A DNA stretch of 64,000 bases from Rhodocyclaceae bacterium (GCA_016718525.1 JADKDD010000001.1:806001-870000); one strand, 5' to 3'. Shown: positions 25,873 to 36,298, counted from the stretch's first letter. Notes: generated by a model from the letters alone, not told the origin. Translations and numbers: made by a program.

Positions 25873-26262
25873 ATGCGTTACACAAAATCGACAATACTCG
25901 TGATAGACGATGAGCAGTCTGTTCGCGAAAACGTAGCTCAGTTCCTGCGCCTGGAAGGGCACCGCGTGACCGAAGCAGAAAACGGAGCGGACGGTATTGC
26001 CGAAGCATTGCGCGCTCCCCCCGACCTGGTACTGTGCGATTTGATGATGCCGGGAGTTGACGGATTCGGTGTGCTGGCCAGATTGCGGGCCGAACCGAGC
26101 ACGGCAGGCGTTCCTTTCGTGTTTTTGACAGCGAGCGCAGTGCCCTCGGACTCAACCGTAGGATTCAAGCTCGGCGCCAATGAGTACATCACCAAACCGT
26201 TCAGTTTGGCGGTGTTAGGCGAAGTAGTGACCCAACGTCTGGCGATTGGTCGCGGTACCTGA
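25873..26262 (+). CDS. Single-domain response regulator (CheY/receiver type)
   Basis: The 129-residue protein is a stand-alone receiver domain. The acidic pocket is DDE near residue 12, the phospho-acceptor Asp lies in LVLCDLMMPGVDG (about 55), the Thr in FLTAS (about 85) and the Lys in YITKPFS (about 107). The start at 25873 follows a purine-rich site (gcggagaac) and gives the usual N-terminus MRYTKSTILVIDDE. It has no output domain. The convergent sensor kinase gene ends 7 bases away and is its likely partner. Confidence 0.88.
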   Translation: MRYTKSTILVIDDEQSVRENVAQFLRLEGHRVTEAENGADGIAEALRAPPDLVLCDLMMPGVDGFGVLARLRAEPSTAGVPFVFLTASAVPSDSTVGFKLGANEYITKPFSLAVLGEVVTQRLAIGRGT

Positions 26263-26269
26263 AACGGGT

Positions 26270-28723
26270 TTACAAATCCGGCAACGAACTTTGACGTTGA
26301 TCCTGGTTGAGTGGCAGTACCACCTTGATTGTTGTTCCGACGCCGAGCGTAGACTCGACGGTAATCTCACCTCCATGGAGCTCAGTCGCACGTTTGGCGA
26401 TCGAGAGACCCAGTCCGGTGCCGGATATTTTTCCCGTGTTGCTGGCCCTGAAAAATGGTTCAAAAAGTCGCGACAAGTCTTTTTCCGGCAAGCCGATGCC
26501 TTGATCGACCACATGGAACTCGACTTCATCGGCGCGAACGAATACGTCAAAGCAAATCAAGCCGCCGTCCGGTGAATAGCGGATTGCGTTCGACAGTAAG
26601 TTGGTAAAGAGGTGCCTGAGCCAGCGCTCATCAAATTGTGCATTGAATGCATTTTCAGCCATCCGCAACTCAATTGAATGCGGGGTTTCCGTATCACTCG
26701 CGGCGCTCAGATTGACATCAGCGACGATTGCTTCGCACAGCGCGCGCAGGTCAAGTGCCATCGGATGAAATTGCGGCAGACCAGCATCGCTCTTGCCAAT
26801 CAGCAAGACATCTTCGAGCATGCTCGACATATGCTGGACCGCACCGTCTACTTTTCCAAAGAGCTTTTTCCGCTCGCCCTCATTCAAACGATCGCTGTAG
26901 TTGCTGAGGAGCTCTGATGACGACAGAATGGTGGCCAGCGGTGTGCGAAATTCATGCGAGGCCATCGCGACAAATCGGGATTTCAAATCGGTCAATTCGC
27001 TTTGTTTGGCGATTGACTCGGCAATATCGTTTTCGGCTTGCCGTCGCTGGGTGATGTCGCGAATGAAGAAACTGAATTCCCGTTCACCGGCAACATTGAT
27101 CAACGTGGACGACAGCTCAATCGGAAACTCGGTGCCATCCTGCCGGATTGCAACGCTTTCCCTGCGTGTCGAATCCCGTTGCGTCAACTTCTGGCGCGTC
27201 AAAATGCCCGTAACCTGGTGGTAGAGGTGCGGTGGAAAAATGAGTTTTGCCAGATCACTGCCGATTGCCTCCTGCTTGCTCCAGCCAAAGGTCACCTCAG
27301 CCTGACGGTTCCAATTGGTAATGCGTCCGTCCTGGTCCGTCAGCACGACGGCATCTTGCGCATTCTCAAGGACGGACTGAAAGGCGGAGTTTGCCTGGGT
27401 CAAATCCTCGGTGCGCTGTTCCACCCGTGCTTCGAGTTCGCGTTCTTTTGCGTAGAGCCCATCAACCAGTTCGCGCTGGGCAGTTTCCTTTGCCTGCTGC
27501 GCTTCTTTGACGCGGTCCGCCAGTGCAATCGCCATCAGGATCATGGTCAAGCCGGAACCCAGCATGGTCGGCGGGATAGTCCAATTGACATTGATCTTCA
27601 GGATGTAAAGTCCAGGAACAATCAGACCGGTCAACACGAGTAATGGCGAAAAAGCAATCAATAGCGATTGCGCTCGCGGGTTGCCATTCCAGGACCACTT
27701 AAGCAGAATCATGAGTATCGCCAGACAATAGGCAGCGACAGTGACAACAAAGATGCGTTGGCTGATGTGAAATGTTTCAAGCGGCAGGGTCTCGCTCAAG
27801 CGTGACCCGCTGATCAGAAAGAGCACGACCAGGCAAATCACCAGCAATGCACTAGTCAGCCAACGATACTGCAGCGGGCGCAGGCGTGGCAGCTCGATGA
27901 AGCGACAAACAAAAAAATGCGTGAGGGTCAGCACCGCAATGATTGATAACCCGCGCGATAGCACCTGCTCAAAAAATGGTGAGTCAGGCCAAAAATACTC
28001 GTAAGCAACGCCGTTATCACTGGTTCGCCATAACTGGGCAAGAACAACGCCGAAATAGATCAAGTAGCTGGGGTCGCGGATTGAGAAATAGAGAAAGAGG
28101 TTGAAGAGGGCCAGCCCGATCGACATGCCAAGGAAAAAGAACCACTGAACTTCGACGTTGCGAACATGCGCTTTGTACGCGTCGGGCTCCCACAGCGTCA
28201 GCTCGAGCGAGTGCCGCAGAATGCCGAGGGTTTGCGCACGGATATAGATGTCCACTGTTTGCAGTGGCGGAATGTTGAGCTGAAACACAAAATTGGCAAA
28301 CGGGAGCGGTCGATATTTGAAACTCTTGCCGCCGCTGGCCAATTGCCGGTCGTATTGACCATCTGCGCGCGGGCTAAAGACTTCAATTTCTGGCAGAAAA
28401 CGGTTGTTGGTATCCAGCCAGCGGATAACCGCTTTATCTTCGTGGTTGTGAACTCGCAGGTGAATCCAAAATGTTCCTGCCTGATTCCCAAATTCAAGCG
28501 GGACCTGTGCGAAGTTATTGCGAATATCAACTTTTGCAATATCGGAAATCTGCAACTGATTCGTTGGATCGTGCAGCGTCACCACATAATCATTGACCCG
28601 CTGCCATCCGGTTTCTCCTTGTACCGACACGAGATCCGGCTCGGCAGCGGCGACCGAAGTCTGGCTCGCCAGCGTGATCACGAGAGTGAAGACCAGGGTC
28701 AGCATACGAAGATGGATCGGCAT
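26270..28723 (-). CDS. Sensor histidine kinase with 7TMR-DISM sensing region and PAS domain
   Basis: The 817-residue kinase has a signal peptide (MPIHLRMLTLVFTLVITLAS), a periplasmic 7TMR-DISMED2-like beta domain (about 30-175), seven membrane helices (about 185-400) and a coiled-coil. A PAS domain (about 465-580) follows, then HisKA with ASHEFRTPL (about 590) and HATPase_c with NLLSNAIRYSPDGG, DQGIGLP and GTGLGLSIAK. All catalytic boxes are intact. The start at 28723 is preferred because the longer frame to 28837 masks the signal peptide. The gene converges on a lone receiver gene with 7 bases between them, so they probably form a two-component pair. The signal is unknown; this sensor class often binds carbohydrates or small organics. 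Confidence 0.9.
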   Translation of the reverse strand: MPIHLRMLTLVFTLVITLASQTSVAAAEPDLVSVQGETGWQRVNDYVVTLHDPTNQLQISDIAKVDIRNNFAQVPLEFGNQAGTFWIHLRVHNHEDKAVIRWLDTNNRFLPEIEVFSPRADGQYDRQLASGGKSFKYRPLPFANFVFQLNIPPLQTVDIYIRAQTLGILRHSLELTLWEPDAYKAHVRNVEVQWFFFLGMSIGLALFNLFLYFSIRDPSYLIYFGVVLAQLWRTSDNGVAYEYFWPDSPFFEQVLSRGLSIIAVLTLTHFFVCRFIELPRLRPLQYRWLTSALLVICLVVLFLISGSRLSETLPLETFHISQRIFVVTVAAYCLAILMILLKWSWNGNPRAQSLLIAFSPLLVLTGLIVPGLYILKINVNWTIPPTMLGSGLTMILMAIALADRVKEAQQAKETAQRELVDGLYAKERELEARVEQRTEDLTQANSAFQSVLENAQDAVVLTDQDGRITNWNRQAEVTFGWSKQEAIGSDLAKLIFPPHLYHQVTGILTRQKLTQRDSTRRESVAIRQDGTEFPIELSSTLINVAGEREFSFFIRDITQRRQAENDIAESIAKQSELTDLKSRFVAMASHEFRTPLATILSSSELLSNYSDRLNEGERKKLFGKVDGAVQHMSSMLEDVLLIGKSDAGLPQFHPMALDLRALCEAIVADVNLSAASDTETPHSIELRMAENAFNAQFDERWLRHLFTNLLSNAIRYSPDGGLICFDVFVRADEVEFHVVDQGIGLPEKDLSRLFEPFFRASNTGKISGTGLGLSIAKRATELHGGEITVESTLGVGTTIKVVLPLNQDQRQSSLPDL

Positions 28724-28905
28724 GGCGCTGAGTATCCTTGACCAAACAGGCTGGGTCAATCGGTCAGCCCGATGTGTAAATGATTTCAACGGTGGCCTTC
28801 GTTGACTGCCTGATTTCCAACGGTGATACTTTGCCAAAATTCCCGATGGACTCTGCAGGCCGGGAGTGACTCACAAACCACAACAGATGCTATGAGGGTT
28901 AAGCG

Positions 28906-29355
28906 ATGATCAGTTTGACGGTGAACGGGGCGAAGCATGAGGTGGATGTCGAAGAGAACATGCCGTTGCTATGGGTCCTGCGTGATGTGCTGAATTTGAC
29001 CGGAACCAAATATGGGTGCGGCGTGGCGGTTTGTGGTGCGTGTACGGTACTGATCGAGGGTGCGGCTGTGCGAAGTTGCTCATTGCCCGCCGGACTTGTT
29101 TCCGGAAAATCCATTACGACCATTGAGGGACTGAGTGCAGGTGGTGCTTTGCATAAGGTCCAGCAAGCATGGATCGATGCGCAAGCACCGCAATGCGGTT
29201 ACTGTCAGTCGGGTCAGATCATGGCGGCGGTGGCGTTGCTTAGCGATAAACCCAAGCCAACCGATGACGAGATTGATTCGGTGATGACCAATATCTGCCG
29301 GTGTGGAAGTTACGCACAAGTTCGTGCTGCTATCCATGCCGCAGCCGGAACATAA
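28906..29355 (+). CDS. [2Fe-2S] subunit of a molybdenum hydroxylase (isoquinoline 1-oxidoreductase type)
   Basis: The 149-residue protein has the plant-type ferredoxin cluster motif CGVAVCGACTVL with a further Cys in VRSCSLP. It also has the C-terminal four-helix [2Fe-2S] motif QCGYCQSGQ...NICRCGSY, the two-cluster arrangement of the xanthine oxidase family small subunit. It carries electrons from the molybdopterin subunit encoded 13 bases downstream. In IorAB-type enzymes the electrons go to a membrane cytochrome; no such third gene is present here. Confidence 0.92.
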   Translation: MISLTVNGAKHEVDVEENMPLLWVLRDVLNLTGTKYGCGVAVCGACTVLIEGAAVRSCSLPAGLVSGKSITTIEGLSAGGALHKVQQAWIDAQAPQCGYCQSGQIMAAVALLSDKPKPTDDEIDSVMTNICRCGSYAQVRAAIHAAAGT

Positions 29356-29368
29356 GCGGGAGAATCTT

Positions 29369-31579
29369 ATGGTCACTCGTCGAATGTTTATTGTGAGCGG
29401 TATCGTCGCATCAGGTGGCTTGGCCATTGGTTATGCGCTGATGCCTTACACAACACTGGGTCGGGCGCGAAAAATCGCAGGCAAACCTGATGCGTCGATG
29501 CTAACCACCTGGGTACGAATCGGGACTGACAATAGCGTGACCGTGATTGTCCCGCATTCCGAAATGGGCCAGGGAGTGCATACCTCGCTTCCAATGATGC
29601 TTGCCGAAGAGCTTGATGCGGATTGGTCATTGGTGCGGATGGAACAGGCGCCCGCAGATATGGCGTTTGCCAACGTTGGCTTGGCACGAGGTTTCCTGCG
29701 TGGTGACAAGTCAATTCCCGGAGTTCTGTCGGGTCCGGCGGATTTCACCTTCCGCAAGATTGCCGAGTTAATGAATTTGCAACTAACCGGCGGTAGTACC
29801 TCGGTGCGTTTTACCGGTGTTGACGGCATGCGCCGTACGGGTGCGGCGGCACGCGCGATGCTGATCAAAGCGGCTGCGCAAAAATGGAGTGTTCCCGAAC
29901 TCGAGATCGTCGCCAGACAAAGCAAACTGACCCATGCCTCAGGCAAAAGTGCGACATACGGAGAGATGGCTACTGCGGCGGCCGAATTGGATGTACCGTC
30001 AAATGTTCAACTGAAGCGAAAGAGCGATTACACGATCGTTGGCAGACCGATCAAGCGTTTTGACATACCGTCGAAAGTTGACGGAAGCGCGCGATTCGGC
30101 GTGGATCTCAGGCTGCCGAATATGAGTTTTGCCGTCGTTGCCGCCAGCCCGGTGTTCGGGGGGAAATTGAAGTCGGTCGACGAGGCGCCCGCAAAATCCA
30201 TGCGTGGCGTGCGCCAAATTGTCAAATTGCCTGACGCGGTGGCAGTCGTGGCGGACAATACATGGCGCGCGAATCAGGCGCTGATGGCGCTCAGGCCGGA
30301 ATGGGATGAAGGTCCAAATGCAGCGACGTCCTCAGCATCGATCTTCGCCGCGATGGATGCTGCGCTGGATGCCGGAAAATTTAAATCCGACTTCAGCATT
30401 GGAAATGTGGACGCGGCACTCAAGGATGCCAGGAAAGTAATCGGTCATGCCTATCGAGTTCCGTATTTGGCCCATGCAACGATGGAGACAATGAACTGTA
30501 CAGCGCATTTTGACAACGGCAAGCTGACGATCTGGGGTGGATTTCAGGATGGACTAGGTGCGCGGGCAAAAGCGGCAAAATTTGCCGGAATACCAATTGA
30601 TGATGTGACGCTAAACCACACGGCAATGGGTGGCGGCTTCGGGCGACGTGGTTCAACGTTGAATTACCTTCAGCATGCGATTGGTGTTGCGCGTCAGGTA
30701 CAAGGTCCGGTGCAACTTGTGTTCACACGCGAAGAGGACATGACCCAGGACTACTACCGGCATGGCTCCGTTTCAAGGATGAATGCAGCGTTGGACGATA
30801 AAGGCAAGGTCACCGCGTGGCTTCATCAATTCACCGAAAAGTTCGATCCTCCCGAAGCGACGATGGTGAATTACGATTTCGCGAATCAAGCGTCACGCTA
30901 TGTCAAAGGACTCAACCCAATTCCGTGGGGTCCTTGGCGCAGTGTTGATCATACCCAGATGGGGTTTTTCATCGAATCCTTTGTCGATGAACTGGCGCAT
31001 GAAGCGCGCCAGGATCCGTTCGAGTTCCGCCGCGCACATTTGAGTGCCGCGCCCCGGCACAAAGCAGTGCTTGAACTGGCTGCGTCAATGGCAGGGTGGG
31101 ACAAACGACCGGCTGCCGGTCAAGCGCGCGGCATCGCATTGCGCGAGGCGTTCGGGACAATCGTGGCGCAAGTGGCAGAAGTTGCGCTGACAAAGGACGG
31201 CCGCGTACGTGTCCTCAATATCTGGAGCGCTGTTGACCCTGGCGAAGTGGTCAATCCTGCGACCTTCACCGCACAGATTCAAGGTGGTGCAGTGTATGGC
31301 TTGACGGCTGCCCTGTATGGTGAAATTACGATCGCCAAAGGTCGAGTGATGCAGCGTAACTTTACCGAGTACGATATGGTGCGGATGGGCGACGTGCCAC
31401 GGCACGAAGTTCGCTTTATCGAATCCGGTGCACCGACTGGCGGGGCCGGGGAGCCGGGAACGGCACCTATTGCAGCAGCGGTCGGTAATGCGATATTTGC
31501 ACTGACCGGCCAGCGTATTCGCGAACTGCCGTTCAAGAATTTTGACCTTAAGACCGGAACCAGGATTGCCGCGCTGTAA
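29369..31579 (+). CDS. Molybdopterin-binding subunit of an IorB-type aldehyde/N-heterocycle dehydrogenase
   Basis: The 736-residue protein begins MVTRRMFIVSGIVASGG, a twin-arginine signal, so the complex with its [2Fe-2S] partner is probably exported folded. It shows EMGQGVHTSLPMMLAEELD, NHTAMGGGFGRRG, the PWGPWRSV segment and near the C-terminus APTGGAGEPGTAP, where the active-site Glu follows GAG as in the xanthine oxidase family. The start at 29369 has a ribosome-binding site (gcgggag). The substrate cannot be told: aldehydes, N-heterocycles or nicotinate-like compounds are all handled by relatives. Confidence 0.9.
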   Translation: MVTRRMFIVSGIVASGGLAIGYALMPYTTLGRARKIAGKPDASMLTTWVRIGTDNSVTVIVPHSEMGQGVHTSLPMMLAEELDADWSLVRMEQAPADMAFANVGLARGFLRGDKSIPGVLSGPADFTFRKIAELMNLQLTGGSTSVRFTGVDGMRRTGAAARAMLIKAAAQKWSVPELEIVARQSKLTHASGKSATYGEMATAAAELDVPSNVQLKRKSDYTIVGRPIKRFDIPSKVDGSARFGVDLRLPNMSFAVVAASPVFGGKLKSVDEAPAKSMRGVRQIVKLPDAVAVVADNTWRANQALMALRPEWDEGPNAATSSASIFAAMDAALDAGKFKSDFSIGNVDAALKDARKVIGHAYRVPYLAHATMETMNCTAHFDNGKLTIWGGFQDGLGARAKAAKFAGIPIDDVTLNHTAMGGGFGRRGSTLNYLQHAIGVARQVQGPVQLVFTREEDMTQDYYRHGSVSRMNAALDDKGKVTAWLHQFTEKFDPPEATMVNYDFANQASRYVKGLNPIPWGPWRSVDHTQMGFFIESFVDELAHEARQDPFEFRRAHLSAAPRHKAVLELAASMAGWDKRPAAGQARGIALREAFGTIVAQVAEVALTKDGRVRVLNIWSAVDPGEVVNPATFTAQIQGGAVYGLTAALYGEITIAKGRVMQRNFTEYDMVRMGDVPRHEVRFIESGAPTGGAGEPGTAPIAAAVGNAIFALTGQRIRELPFKNFDLKTGTRIAAL

Positions 31580-31624
31580 AACTAATCCTTGAGTTCATTG
31601 ATCTTGCTGTCAATGCCTCCGCGA

Positions 31625-32430
31625 TTACGGAGTCTGCGCCTTGACCACTGCACGCGTCGCCTCGTCGGCAGCGAACATATGCTCTACCCGTAGCGAAGCA
31701 AGTGTGATGTCTTGCGGTGTGCCGAAGGTCAGAACATGCTGAAGAAAGCCAGTTCACCATGAACTGTTGCAAAACGCGTGGTCAGCACCGGCGCATTCTG
31801 TCGCGGCCAACCGGAGTGCAGTGACTGCATGCCAAGGCGGGTGCGCAACATCGCCGCGAAGGCTTCAACTTTTGGGGTGAGCGCCGGTTGTACCGAGGCA
31901 TCATCGCGCAGATGTGCAAGCAACGCGGGGCCAACTTCTTTCAGATTAAGCATCTGCTTGGTCAGCCCTTCCGGGTGCGCCAGCATGTCGAGCATATTCA
32001 TCGGTGTGCCCGGTGGCAGGTTGGCCGCCCAGGGCATCAAGGTTGCTGCCAGCCAACCGCCACCTTTGTTGAAGTGCAGCAGGTTCCACTGCGCGTCCAG
32101 AACGAAGGCCGGCATCGGGTCATGCGCTTGCAGCAATTCGATCATCGCTTGATTGGCCTGTGCCAGAACCGGGTCGTTCAGCGGCGCTGCGCTATACGCC
32201 GGGGCGTAGCCGGCCTGAAGCATGGCAGCATTGCGTACCACCAGCGGCGCATCCAACTCCTGCAACCAGGTCATCAGCAAATCACGGCTGGGTTTGGCGC
32301 GTCCGCTCTCGACAAAACTGACATGCCGCTGCGAGACACCCACGCGCAACGAGAGTTCAAGCTGACTCAGCCGTTGCGCTTTGCGCGCTTGTTGCAGGGT
32401 GATGGGTAAGGTGTGGGTCAGAACGTTCAT
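31625..32430 (-). CDS. XRE-family regulator with MmyB-like ligand domain, frameshifted near its 3' end
   Basis: The N-terminal helix-turn-helix (about residues 8-62) contains QLELSLRVGVSQRHVSFVES. It is followed by the MmyB-like domain typical of this regulator group (PAFVLDAQWNLLHFNKGG). The frame as read stops early at 31729 after ELAFFSMF. Continuing one base out of frame gives LTFGTPQDITLASLRVEHMF and a stop at 31625, the family's usual C-terminus. A single base is therefore missing near 31735. The start at 32430 (MNVLTH) is preferred over 32448. It is divergent from the DUF2834 gene and may control it. Confidence 0.8.
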
Positions 32431-32537
32431 GCCCAGATTGAACCACAACTCTGCGCAGATTTGATTACCTCGAAGGTAATTGCGGGAGTGACAAACCGAA
32501 CGGATACTACGGTCTCAACCACACAGAAGGAATCGAC

Positions 32538-32825
32538 ATGCAACGCGCGCTGATCGTCATCACAATTATTCTGTTCGGTGCCTTGAGTACCGCAGCCATG
32601 CTTGAGCACGGTTTCATCGGCATTTTCCTGTCGCCTATGCAGAGTTTGGCGGCGACCCAAATTTTCTTTGACTTGCTGATCTCGCTGACACTGGTGTTGG
32701 TCTGGATGTGGAACGATGCCAAAGCCAACGGGCGCAACATCTGGCCATGGTTAATTGCGACTTTGGCAGTCGGTTCTTTCGGACCACTGGTCTATTTGCT
32801 TACGCGCAAGTCCTCTAGCCGGTGA
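32538..32825 (+). CDS. DUF2834 family membrane protein
   Basis: The 95-residue protein has three hydrophobic segments (about 5-25, 38-58 and 68-88) and the conserved FFDLLISLTLVLVWMWNDA pattern of DUF2834 proteins. The function of the family is unknown. Its start lies 107 bases from the divergent XRE regulator, whose family often controls an adjacent gene. Confidence 0.8.
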   Translation: MQRALIVITIILFGALSTAAMLEHGFIGIFLSPMQSLAATQIFFDLLISLTLVLVWMWNDAKANGRNIWPWLIATLAVGSFGPLVYLLTRKSSSR

Positions 32826-32973
32826 ATTGCCACATCTAGCGTTCACCGTCAGCGCTAATTTTTATATCGGTAACCTTTTCACTCGCGAACCGCCAACTCG
32901 CTAAGGCAGCGCGTATCAAGGAAAAAATTGCCCCGGCGCTGCCTGCGCTAAATGCGAAGTAGCAAAGGCTTTG

Positions 32974-35460
32974 TTAATCACGAGCCTTCGCAACGGTTGC
33001 TTGCATCTTTTCACGTTCCTCGGCGGTTACTTGATGATCGCCGAGGTTGAAGGTGAGTTTGTTGATCGTACCCGTGAACTTGAACGGTGGATCGTAGCGA
33101 TATTCAAGCATTGCGACGCCGGTGCGCGAGTCGCTGCCAATGTCGAAGGTCTCGTCCTCAGGGAAGGTAATCGGCGTGCTGTGCTCCATTGAGTTCCTCG
33201 CCACTTCTTTGCCATCTACGCTGAGCACCCCAGTGCCGCCTTTGCCCAAGCCTGGAGCGTCGGGCTTGTAGTCGAAGACGATGGTGTGTTTGCCGGCACC
33301 CAATTCCGGCCCCGACCACACTGTGCGCTTCAGGTTGAGCAGGTTATAGAGGAACACCGGTTTGCTCTTGCGAACACCCGCCACGCCCTTGCTCAAGAAG
33401 AGTGCGTAGCCGCCAAATCGACCGCCATCGGTGACGATCATGCCTTCTGCACCGCCTTTGGGAATGGTCACTTCCGCAGTGATGGTGTAGGCCCGGTTTA
33501 AGATGCTCGGCGCACCGCTGTTGGGAACACCGGCCAGTGTTCCTCTGTAGGTAAATACTTTGCGCCCCGCCGTGAGGTTGGGTTTCGGCGCATTCCAGCG
33601 TGACAACGACGTGTTGTCGAGCGGCAGCACGTCATGCTTTGCCGCTTCGGCGTAGAACAGTTCCTGCATCTGCTTGAGTTTGTCCGGCATTTTGCCTGCC
33701 AGGTCGTTGAACTCCGTGGGGTCCTCGGCGACGTTGTAGAGTTCCCATTTGTAGCCGGTGATCACATCGGGCGGGGTACCGCTGCTGAGTTCCCATGGGA
33801 GATTCGCCGGACTCGTGGCGGCCAGCCAACCTTCATGATAGATCGCTCGGTTGCCGAGCATTTCGAAATACTGTGTGGTGCGTCGAGGAGCGGCGTTGGC
33901 GCCCGTCTTGTCCCATGTGTAGGCCATACTCACACCATCCATCGGGCGTTGTTTGATGCCGTTGAGAGTCTCCGGCATAGCGATACCGGTCGCTTCGAGA
34001 ATGGTAGGAACGATATCAATCACGTGGTGGAACTGACGGCGGATGCCTCCTACGTCATTAATGTGGCCGGGCCACGACATGGCCATGCCTTGCGCGGTGC
34101 CACCGAAGTGTGATGCCACCTGCTTGGTCCATTTGAACGGCGTATCCATTGCCCAGGCCCAAGGTGCGGCAAAGTGCGGGAAGGTCTTGTCAGAGCCCCA
34201 GAACGGGTACCAGAGCATCTGTGCGTCTACTGGCACAGGAACGCCGTTAAAGGTGGTGAACTCGTTCGGCGTACCGTTGAGCATGCCTTCCGGGCTCGCA
34301 CCATTGTCACCCGCGATGTAGATGATCAGTGTGTTGTCCAGCTGACCCATGTCCTCGACGGCCTGGATGACACGGCCGATTTCATTGTCGGTGTAAGCGA
34401 GGTAGGCGCCATAAACATCGGCTTGCTTGATGAAGAGTTTTTTCTCGAGAAAACCTAGCGAGTCCCACTCCGGCAGTTCCTTCGGCCAAGGAGTCAGCTT
34501 GGCTTCGGGCGGCATGATGCCCAGCCGCTTCTGATTGGCGAAGATGGTTTCGCGAATCTTGTTCCAGCCTTGATCGAACAAATGCATGTCGCCAATTTTC
34601 TTGATCCACTCTGGCGTCGGATGATGCGGTGAATGCGTACCGCCAGGCACGTAATAGACAAAGAACGGCTTTTCGGGCGCAACATCCTTGATCTCTTTCA
34701 TGTACTGGATCGCTTCGTCAGCCATCGCCGTGGTCAGGTTCCAGCCTGGTTTGCCCTCGAAAGGGAAGATGGCCGTCGTATTGCGGTACAAGTTCGGCTG
34801 CCATTGGCTGGCATCGCCCCCGACGAAGCCGTAAAAATAGTCGAAGCCCATGCCATTCGGCCACTGGTCGAACGGTCCGGCCTGGGTTGACTGATAGAAA
34901 GGTGTGTTGTGGTTTTTACCGAACCATGAGGTGGCGTAGCCATTGTCCCTGAGGATGGTGCCGACTGTGCCGTTCTCCTTGCGAATGACGGAGTTGTAAC
35001 CGGGGAACCCTGTTGCGATCTCACCCACTACGCCGAAACCGGCAACGTGATGATTGCGCCCGGTGATCAGGGCCGCGCGGGTTGGTGAGCAAAGAGAGGT
35101 CGAATGAAAGTTCGTGTAGCGCAGGCCGTTCCTCGCTATGCGATCCAGTGCGGGTGTCGGGACGACGCCGCCAAAGGTGCCCGGCGCGCCAAAACCGCTG
35201 TCGTCGGTCATGATCAGCAACACATTGGGGGCACCCTTCGGCGGCACCACGCGTGGTGCCCACCAGGCTTTCGACTCCGAGGCCTTTTCCTTGATCACTC
35301 CGCCGAACTTCGGATCGGGCGGCGGCATCTGCTTGCCGCTGAGCGTGGTGGTGGCGCTCGCTGATCCTAAAATGCCTGTGACCTGCTGAGCCACCGTCGC
35401 TCCTGGAAGCCCAAGTGTGGTTATTCCGGCGAGTACAAATTCAAGTAATCGTGATTTCAT
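32974..35460 (-). CDS. Exported type I sulfatase (arylsulfatase), 828 aa
   Basis: The sulfatase signature CSPTRAALITGR lies near residue 123. Its first Cys would be oxidised to formylglycine, the catalytic residue. Metal-binding residues appear in LLIMTDDSGFG (about 75) and IYIAGDNGAS (near 370). The N-terminus from 35460 (MKSRLLEFVLAGITTLGLPG) is a signal peptide, so the enzyme is periplasmic. It is larger than typical arylsulfatases (about 550 residues) because of a C-terminal beta-rich extension of about 200 residues. It lies 79 bases downstream of a short-chain dehydrogenase gene on the same strand. No formylglycine-generating enzyme is in the window. Confidence 0.9.
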   Translation of the reverse strand: MKSRLLEFVLAGITTLGLPGATVAQQVTGILGSASATTTLSGKQMPPPDPKFGGVIKEKASESKAWWAPRVVPPKGAPNVLLIMTDDSGFGAPGTFGGVVPTPALDRIARNGLRYTNFHSTSLCSPTRAALITGRNHHVAGFGVVGEIATGFPGYNSVIRKENGTVGTILRDNGYATSWFGKNHNTPFYQSTQAGPFDQWPNGMGFDYFYGFVGGDASQWQPNLYRNTTAIFPFEGKPGWNLTTAMADEAIQYMKEIKDVAPEKPFFVYYVPGGTHSPHHPTPEWIKKIGDMHLFDQGWNKIRETIFANQKRLGIMPPEAKLTPWPKELPEWDSLGFLEKKLFIKQADVYGAYLAYTDNEIGRVIQAVEDMGQLDNTLIIYIAGDNGASPEGMLNGTPNEFTTFNGVPVPVDAQMLWYPFWGSDKTFPHFAAPWAWAMDTPFKWTKQVASHFGGTAQGMAMSWPGHINDVGGIRRQFHHVIDIVPTILEATGIAMPETLNGIKQRPMDGVSMAYTWDKTGANAAPRRTTQYFEMLGNRAIYHEGWLAATSPANLPWELSSGTPPDVITGYKWELYNVAEDPTEFNDLAGKMPDKLKQMQELFYAEAAKHDVLPLDNTSLSRWNAPKPNLTAGRKVFTYRGTLAGVPNSGAPSILNRAYTITAEVTIPKGGAEGMIVTDGGRFGGYALFLSKGVAGVRKSKPVFLYNLLNLKRTVWSGPELGAGKHTIVFDYKPDAPGLGKGGTGVLSVDGKEVARNSMEHSTPITFPEDETFDIGSDSRTGVAMLEYRYDPPFKFTGTINKLTFNLGDHQVTAEEREKMQATVAKARD

Positions 35461-35539
35461 AATCCACTCCAGTTGACTCGATCTTTTGGTGAACACTTGC
35501 CCGGATTCATCGGTTTGGAAACTTAGAGGTATATCCGGA

Positions 35540-36298
35540 TTAGTAGTGAGCAAAACGCTCGGGTAAATGACCGAGGAATGGCCGCACGAACTTCCATGGA
35601 AACGCTGGCACCACGCCAGACTCGACTTTCTTTTCGATCAGGTTCGCCATTTCCCGGGCCGCCTGCGAGGCGGGAATGGCAAACGGTAGTTTGCTGATAT
35701 CGACGCCGTCGACGATCTCAGTCGCGATGTAGCCCGGCAAAATGCTGGTGATGGTGATTCCCTTCGGACGCAACTCTATACGGGCGGCTTTGAGGTACAT
35801 CGAAAAACCAGCTTTGCTGGCGCTGTATGCCGCCTGGCGGGCAATCGGCTGTAGCGATGCCAGTGAGGAAATACCGACCACATGACCCTTGCCGCGACCA
35901 AGAAAGTGTTCGGTGGCCGCCCCTATCGTGGCGATAGCACCGGACAGGTTGGTGTCAATCAACTTCAATTCTTTGGCGAGGTCGTTTTGCCCGATGTCAG
36001 TGATGTCATTGGCGCCGGCATTGACCACGATGGAATCGACGCCGCCCAAACGCCCAAAAAGATCCTTGAGTGCCGGGGCAACGGTTGCCGTTTGACAGAC
36101 ATCCAGCACCGCCAACTCTACTGATAGCTTTGGGTTAATTGTGCTGTGAATTTCCTCCCGCAACTTTTCCAGCAGCGGCATGCGGCGAGCGGTCAATCCC
36201 AGATGATGGCCTCGTCGTGCCATCTCCAGCGCCAGTTCGCGTCCGATGCCGGAGGAGGCGCCAGTAATCACAACGGTTGAGTGAGTATGTGAGTTCAT
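35540..36298 (-). CDS. Short-chain dehydrogenase/reductase
   Basis: The 252-residue protein has the Rossmann motif TGASSGIGREL, the NAG-equivalent (VVNAGAND), the catalytic Ser in GISSLAS and the YSASK active site, so it is a classical NAD(P)H-dependent oxidoreductase. The start at 36298 (MNSHTHS) places the Rossmann motif at the usual distance. The longer frame to 36391 has no family-like sequence. It is upstream of the large sulfatase on the same strand and divergent from the second sulfatase, suggesting a shared role in using a sulfated alcohol, though the substrate is unknown. Confidence 0.88.
   Translation of the reverse strand: MNSHTHSTVVITGASSGIGRELALEMARRGHHLGLTARRMPLLEKLREEIHSTINPKLSVELAVLDVCQTATVAPALKDLFGRLGGVDSIVVNAGANDITDIGQNDLAKELKLIDTNLSGAIATIGAATEHFLGRGKGHVVGISSLASLQPIARQAAYSASKAGFSMYLKAARIELRPKGITITSILPGYIATEIVDGVDISKLPFAIPASQAAREMANLIEKKVESGVVPAFPWKFVRPFLGHLPERFAHY

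Noticed and set aside
34236..34255. ACGCCGTTAAA inside the large sulfatase gene as another VGAG repeat copy
   Set aside because: Only the right half matches; the CAGTTGGTGCTGG half is absent, so it is probably chance.
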